Below are positions 61,915-64,000 of a DNA stretch of 64,000 bases, one piece after another (the first letter of the stretch is position 1; each line of letters starts with the position of its first letter). This DNA comes from Tolypocladium sp. Sup5 PDA-1. Taxonomy: Eukaryota; Ascomycota; Sordariomycetes; Hypocreales; Ophiocordycipitaceae. Both the position numbers and the translations under genes were made by a program. The notes under the pieces were generated by a model that did no database searches, was not told where the DNA came from, and was given only the letters and a program-made list of their open reading frames with translations. The stretch spans positions 744,001 through 808,000 of the forward strand of contig JPHH03000006.1 in assembly GCA_000750105.3 (NCBI GenBank), given 5' to 3'.

Positions 61915-63322
61915 TTATATCTGCTTGACCTCCTTTCCAGCCATGTCGGGCCTCTCTACTTCCCACTCGTCCCGCAGAACCGCAAAGGTCAGGTCCGACA
62001 CCAGCAAGCTCTGCCCCAGGCTCCACACCAAGGTAATCGCGTAGAAGAAGTTGGCGTTACCGCTGCCCGCATAGATCCAAAGGTGGTAGAAGGCCGGCCC
62101 GAGGAACGTGGCGTACAGGATGGTGGCGGACGCGACGAAAGTATAGCGCATCAGGGGGAGCACGTGCCGGTAAAGTGGCAGCATGGCGAGGAACAGGCTC
62201 GTGTCAGAGATGGACGGGTAGGGCTTGAAGATAGAGAAGATTCCGAGCAGGAGGGTCAGAACCACCAGGGGTTGCGAGCGCAGGCGGATGGAGAGGCCGC
62301 CAACGTAGGCCGACAGGTGCAGCCAGAAGACGGCGAGGAAGAAGGCGCGGAAGGAGTCGAACATTTCGATAAAAAAATACCACCACAGGCCGACGTTGGG
62401 GGTCAGGTCGGAGAGCGTGAGCTGGATGCCGTACGTGCGGGCGAGGAACTCCCACGAGTTGCCCGTCAGCACGAAGCTCATGCCCAGCAGCACGGCGAGA
62501 CACCCCGCCGTGATGACAACGCACTTGAAGGCGAACCTGATGACGCAGCTTGTTCCTCGCTTCTCGGGCTGTCGGTCGAAGGCGAGGAGGACGAGTGGCG
62601 GCAGGAGGAGCAGTGGGTACATTGACAGGTAGGAGGCGAAGGAGAGAGCGACCATGGCGTTGAAGGGAGAGCCATGGATGGCCCTGGATATGGCGTAGAG
62701 GATCGCGCAGGAGGTGAAGACGCTGGTCGAGCGCCCTATGCAAGTCGCGATCGTGAACGGGTTGAAGAGGAACCTAGGATCATCAGCCTCAGTCCGATAT
62801 ATGAAGGGCATCGACCGTCTTACGCCGCGGCCACGAGCAGCCCGGACGCGCGCTTCGCCCGTCGCGGGGACGCAAATAGCCTCGACTGGCCGGCCTCTCC
62901 AGAATCCGCGATCCTCGCCAATGCATCCGCGCTGAGCAGGTCGACCAGGATGTAGAGGATGGAGGTGAAGATCGGCCATGCCTTCACGTCGGGGAGCAGG
63001 GAGAAGAGGGGGAGGAGCAGCGGCGCCTGGTGGTAGACGCCGCCATCGTACGGCCAGACGTTGTGATTGTACAGAAACAAGCCTTCCTGCACTGCGTTTT
63101 GCACCAATGCGTCAGTATATTTGCGCCTGCCATGCCATTGGGTCGCGGGCCCGGCAGCTTACATCGCTTGAAGCTCGTGACGGGGGTCGAGATCTCGACG
63201 CGGCCCGTGAGCAGGTCGGGCAGGCCAGGGAAGGCAAGGGTGAGGACGAGTCGCAGCAGCGCCGCGCCGGCGTAGACGCCAGCTTTGCCTCGCAGGGTCA
63301 TGGTGGAGGTGAAGGTGGCCAT
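61915..63322 (-). CDS. gab1: GPI transamidase subunit Gab1 (PIG-U)
   Basis: ER membrane subunit of the GPI transamidase that attaches GPI anchors to proteins. Exons 63322-63163, 63091-62824 and 62773-61915 give 428 residues with about eight or more hydrophobic helices. Family motifs are the EGLFLYNHNVWPYDGGVYHQAP loop region (seen as two adjacent segments), FNPFTIATCIGRSTSVF, YLSMYPLLLLPPLVLL, GLWWYFFIEMFDSFR and the C-terminal VLRDEWE tail. Joins keep the alignment: FKR-LQEGLFLYN and VAAAFLFNPFTI. The ATG at 63322 (MATFTSTMTLRG) precedes the first helix. The frame is open further upstream, but that part looks like leader. Confidence 0.92.
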
Positions 63323-63722
63323 GGCATCTCTCAGGCCATTGTGAGGGTTGGCGATGCGGCGTGAAGGGGAAGGGAGATGCGATGCGACACGAAGATGACG
63401 GAGGCCACTTGGCAGTTCGGACCTGGCGGGCGGGCTCTGGCTGCGCCGACGCGCCGGAGCTCCAGGGCCTCTCATCGCGTCCAGCACTGTGGGGGTCGTC
63501 TTCAGTGGACCCTTTGGCCTCCGGGCGGTGAGCCACCACTGCCGCCAAGAGAAGCGCCGCTAAACTGCAAATGGATACAAGCCCAGGCGGTGGAATCGGG
63601 CATTAAAATTTCCAAGCTCGAGAAAAAGTTGGAATATCTGCAAACTGCCCCGCTGCCTTTTCCAGCGAGTCTGCCCAGCACACACCAAGTACGGCGATAT
63701 CAGTTCAACGTACAACGCAACA
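63323..63722. promoter_or_regulatory. divergent promoter of gab1 and nop7
   Basis: 400 bp between start codons. The nop7 leader from 63650 is pyrimidine- and CA-rich. No TATA box found. Confidence 0.45.
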
Positions 63723-64000
63723 ATGCCACGCATAAAGAAGAAGGGCCAGGCCGGCGCGGCCAAGAACTACGTCACCCGAAACCAGGCCATTCGGAAGCTG
63801 CAGATCAGCCTGCCCGACTTCCGCAAGCTCTGCATCTGGAAGGGCATCTACCCGCGCGAGCCCCGGAGCAAGAAGAAGGTCTCGAAAACCGCCACGAGCT
63901 CGACGACGTTCTACTTCACAAAGGACATCCAGTATCTTCTCCATGAGCCGCTCCTGCAAAAGTTCCGCGACCAAAAGGTCCTCGAGAAGAAGATTTCGAG
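63723..64000 (+). CDS. nop7: pescadillo homologue Nop7, 5' part
   Basis: Starts at the ATG of MPRIKKKGQAGAAKNYVTRN and runs off the window after about 92 codons. The sequence is the highly conserved pescadillo N-terminal domain: AIRKLQISLPDFRKLCIWKG, IYPREPRSKKKV, TTFYFTKDIQYLLHEPLL and KFRDQKVLEKK. Nop7 is part of the Nop7-Erb1-Ytm1 complex needed for 27S pre-rRNA processing and 60S subunit assembly in the nucleolus. The rest of the gene, including the BRCT domain, is outside the window. Confidence 0.95.
   Translation, partial: MPRIKKKGQAGAAKNYVTRNQAIRKLQISLPDFRKLCIWKGIYPREPRSKKKVSKTATSSTTFYFTKDIQYLLHEPLLQKFRDQKVLEKKIS

Overview
The window is chromosomal DNA of a filamentous ascomycete (Pezizomycotina, probably a Sordariomycete of the Hypocreales type). 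The reasons are GC-rich coding sequence, short 50-90 bp GT-AG introns with CTAAC/CTGAC branch points, long disordered low-complexity proteins, and the set of orthologues present. The exact species is an inference I cannot settle from the sequence.

Layout. 0-7.3 kb: end of an unrecognised gene (+), casein kinase 2 alpha (-), a DUF3807-like gene (-), a small coiled-coil gene (-) and atg14 (+). 7.3-12.1 kb: a 4.8-kb convergent interval with no credible protein gene. It is filled with diverged repeats, including about 18 tandem hairpins with shared architecture, and is the most unusual part of the window. 12.1-27.4 kb: an acidic membrane protein (-), the kinetochore scaffold spc7/KNL1 (-), ribosomal protein uS17 (+), a twin-CX9C protein (+), tRNA-Val(AAC) (+) and the URI/Bud27 prefoldin-like protein (-). 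27.8-37.1 kb: a double GFA-domain protein (+), two tail-to-tail folylpolyglutamate synthase paralogues, mic60 (-) and a Rab5-type GTPase (-). 38-50.3 kb: sac1 (+), a large tail-anchored protein (-), a frameshifted GrpB-family gene (-), mitochondrial isoleucyl-tRNA synthetase (-) and an unrecognised nuclear-looking protein (+). 50.3-60.3 kb: nearly 10 kb without a recognisable protein gene, apart from a transcript-like stretch at 58.1-59.2 kb with a 28-codon proline-rich ORF. 60.3-64 kb: sam37 (+), gab1/PIG-U (-) and the start of nop7/pescadillo (+).

The genes are housekeeping genes and do not form one pathway. Several concern mitochondria (Mic60, Sam37, mitochondrial IleRS, FPGS, a twin-CX9C protein), membrane traffic and lipid signalling (Atg14, Rab5, Sac1) and ribosome production or function (uS17, Nop7, URI). 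There is no secondary-metabolite cluster, intact transposon, CRISPR array or virus-derived gene that I can recognise. Exon coordinates come from reading splice sites by eye. They are supported by restored reading frames and family alignment from memory, not by transcript data.
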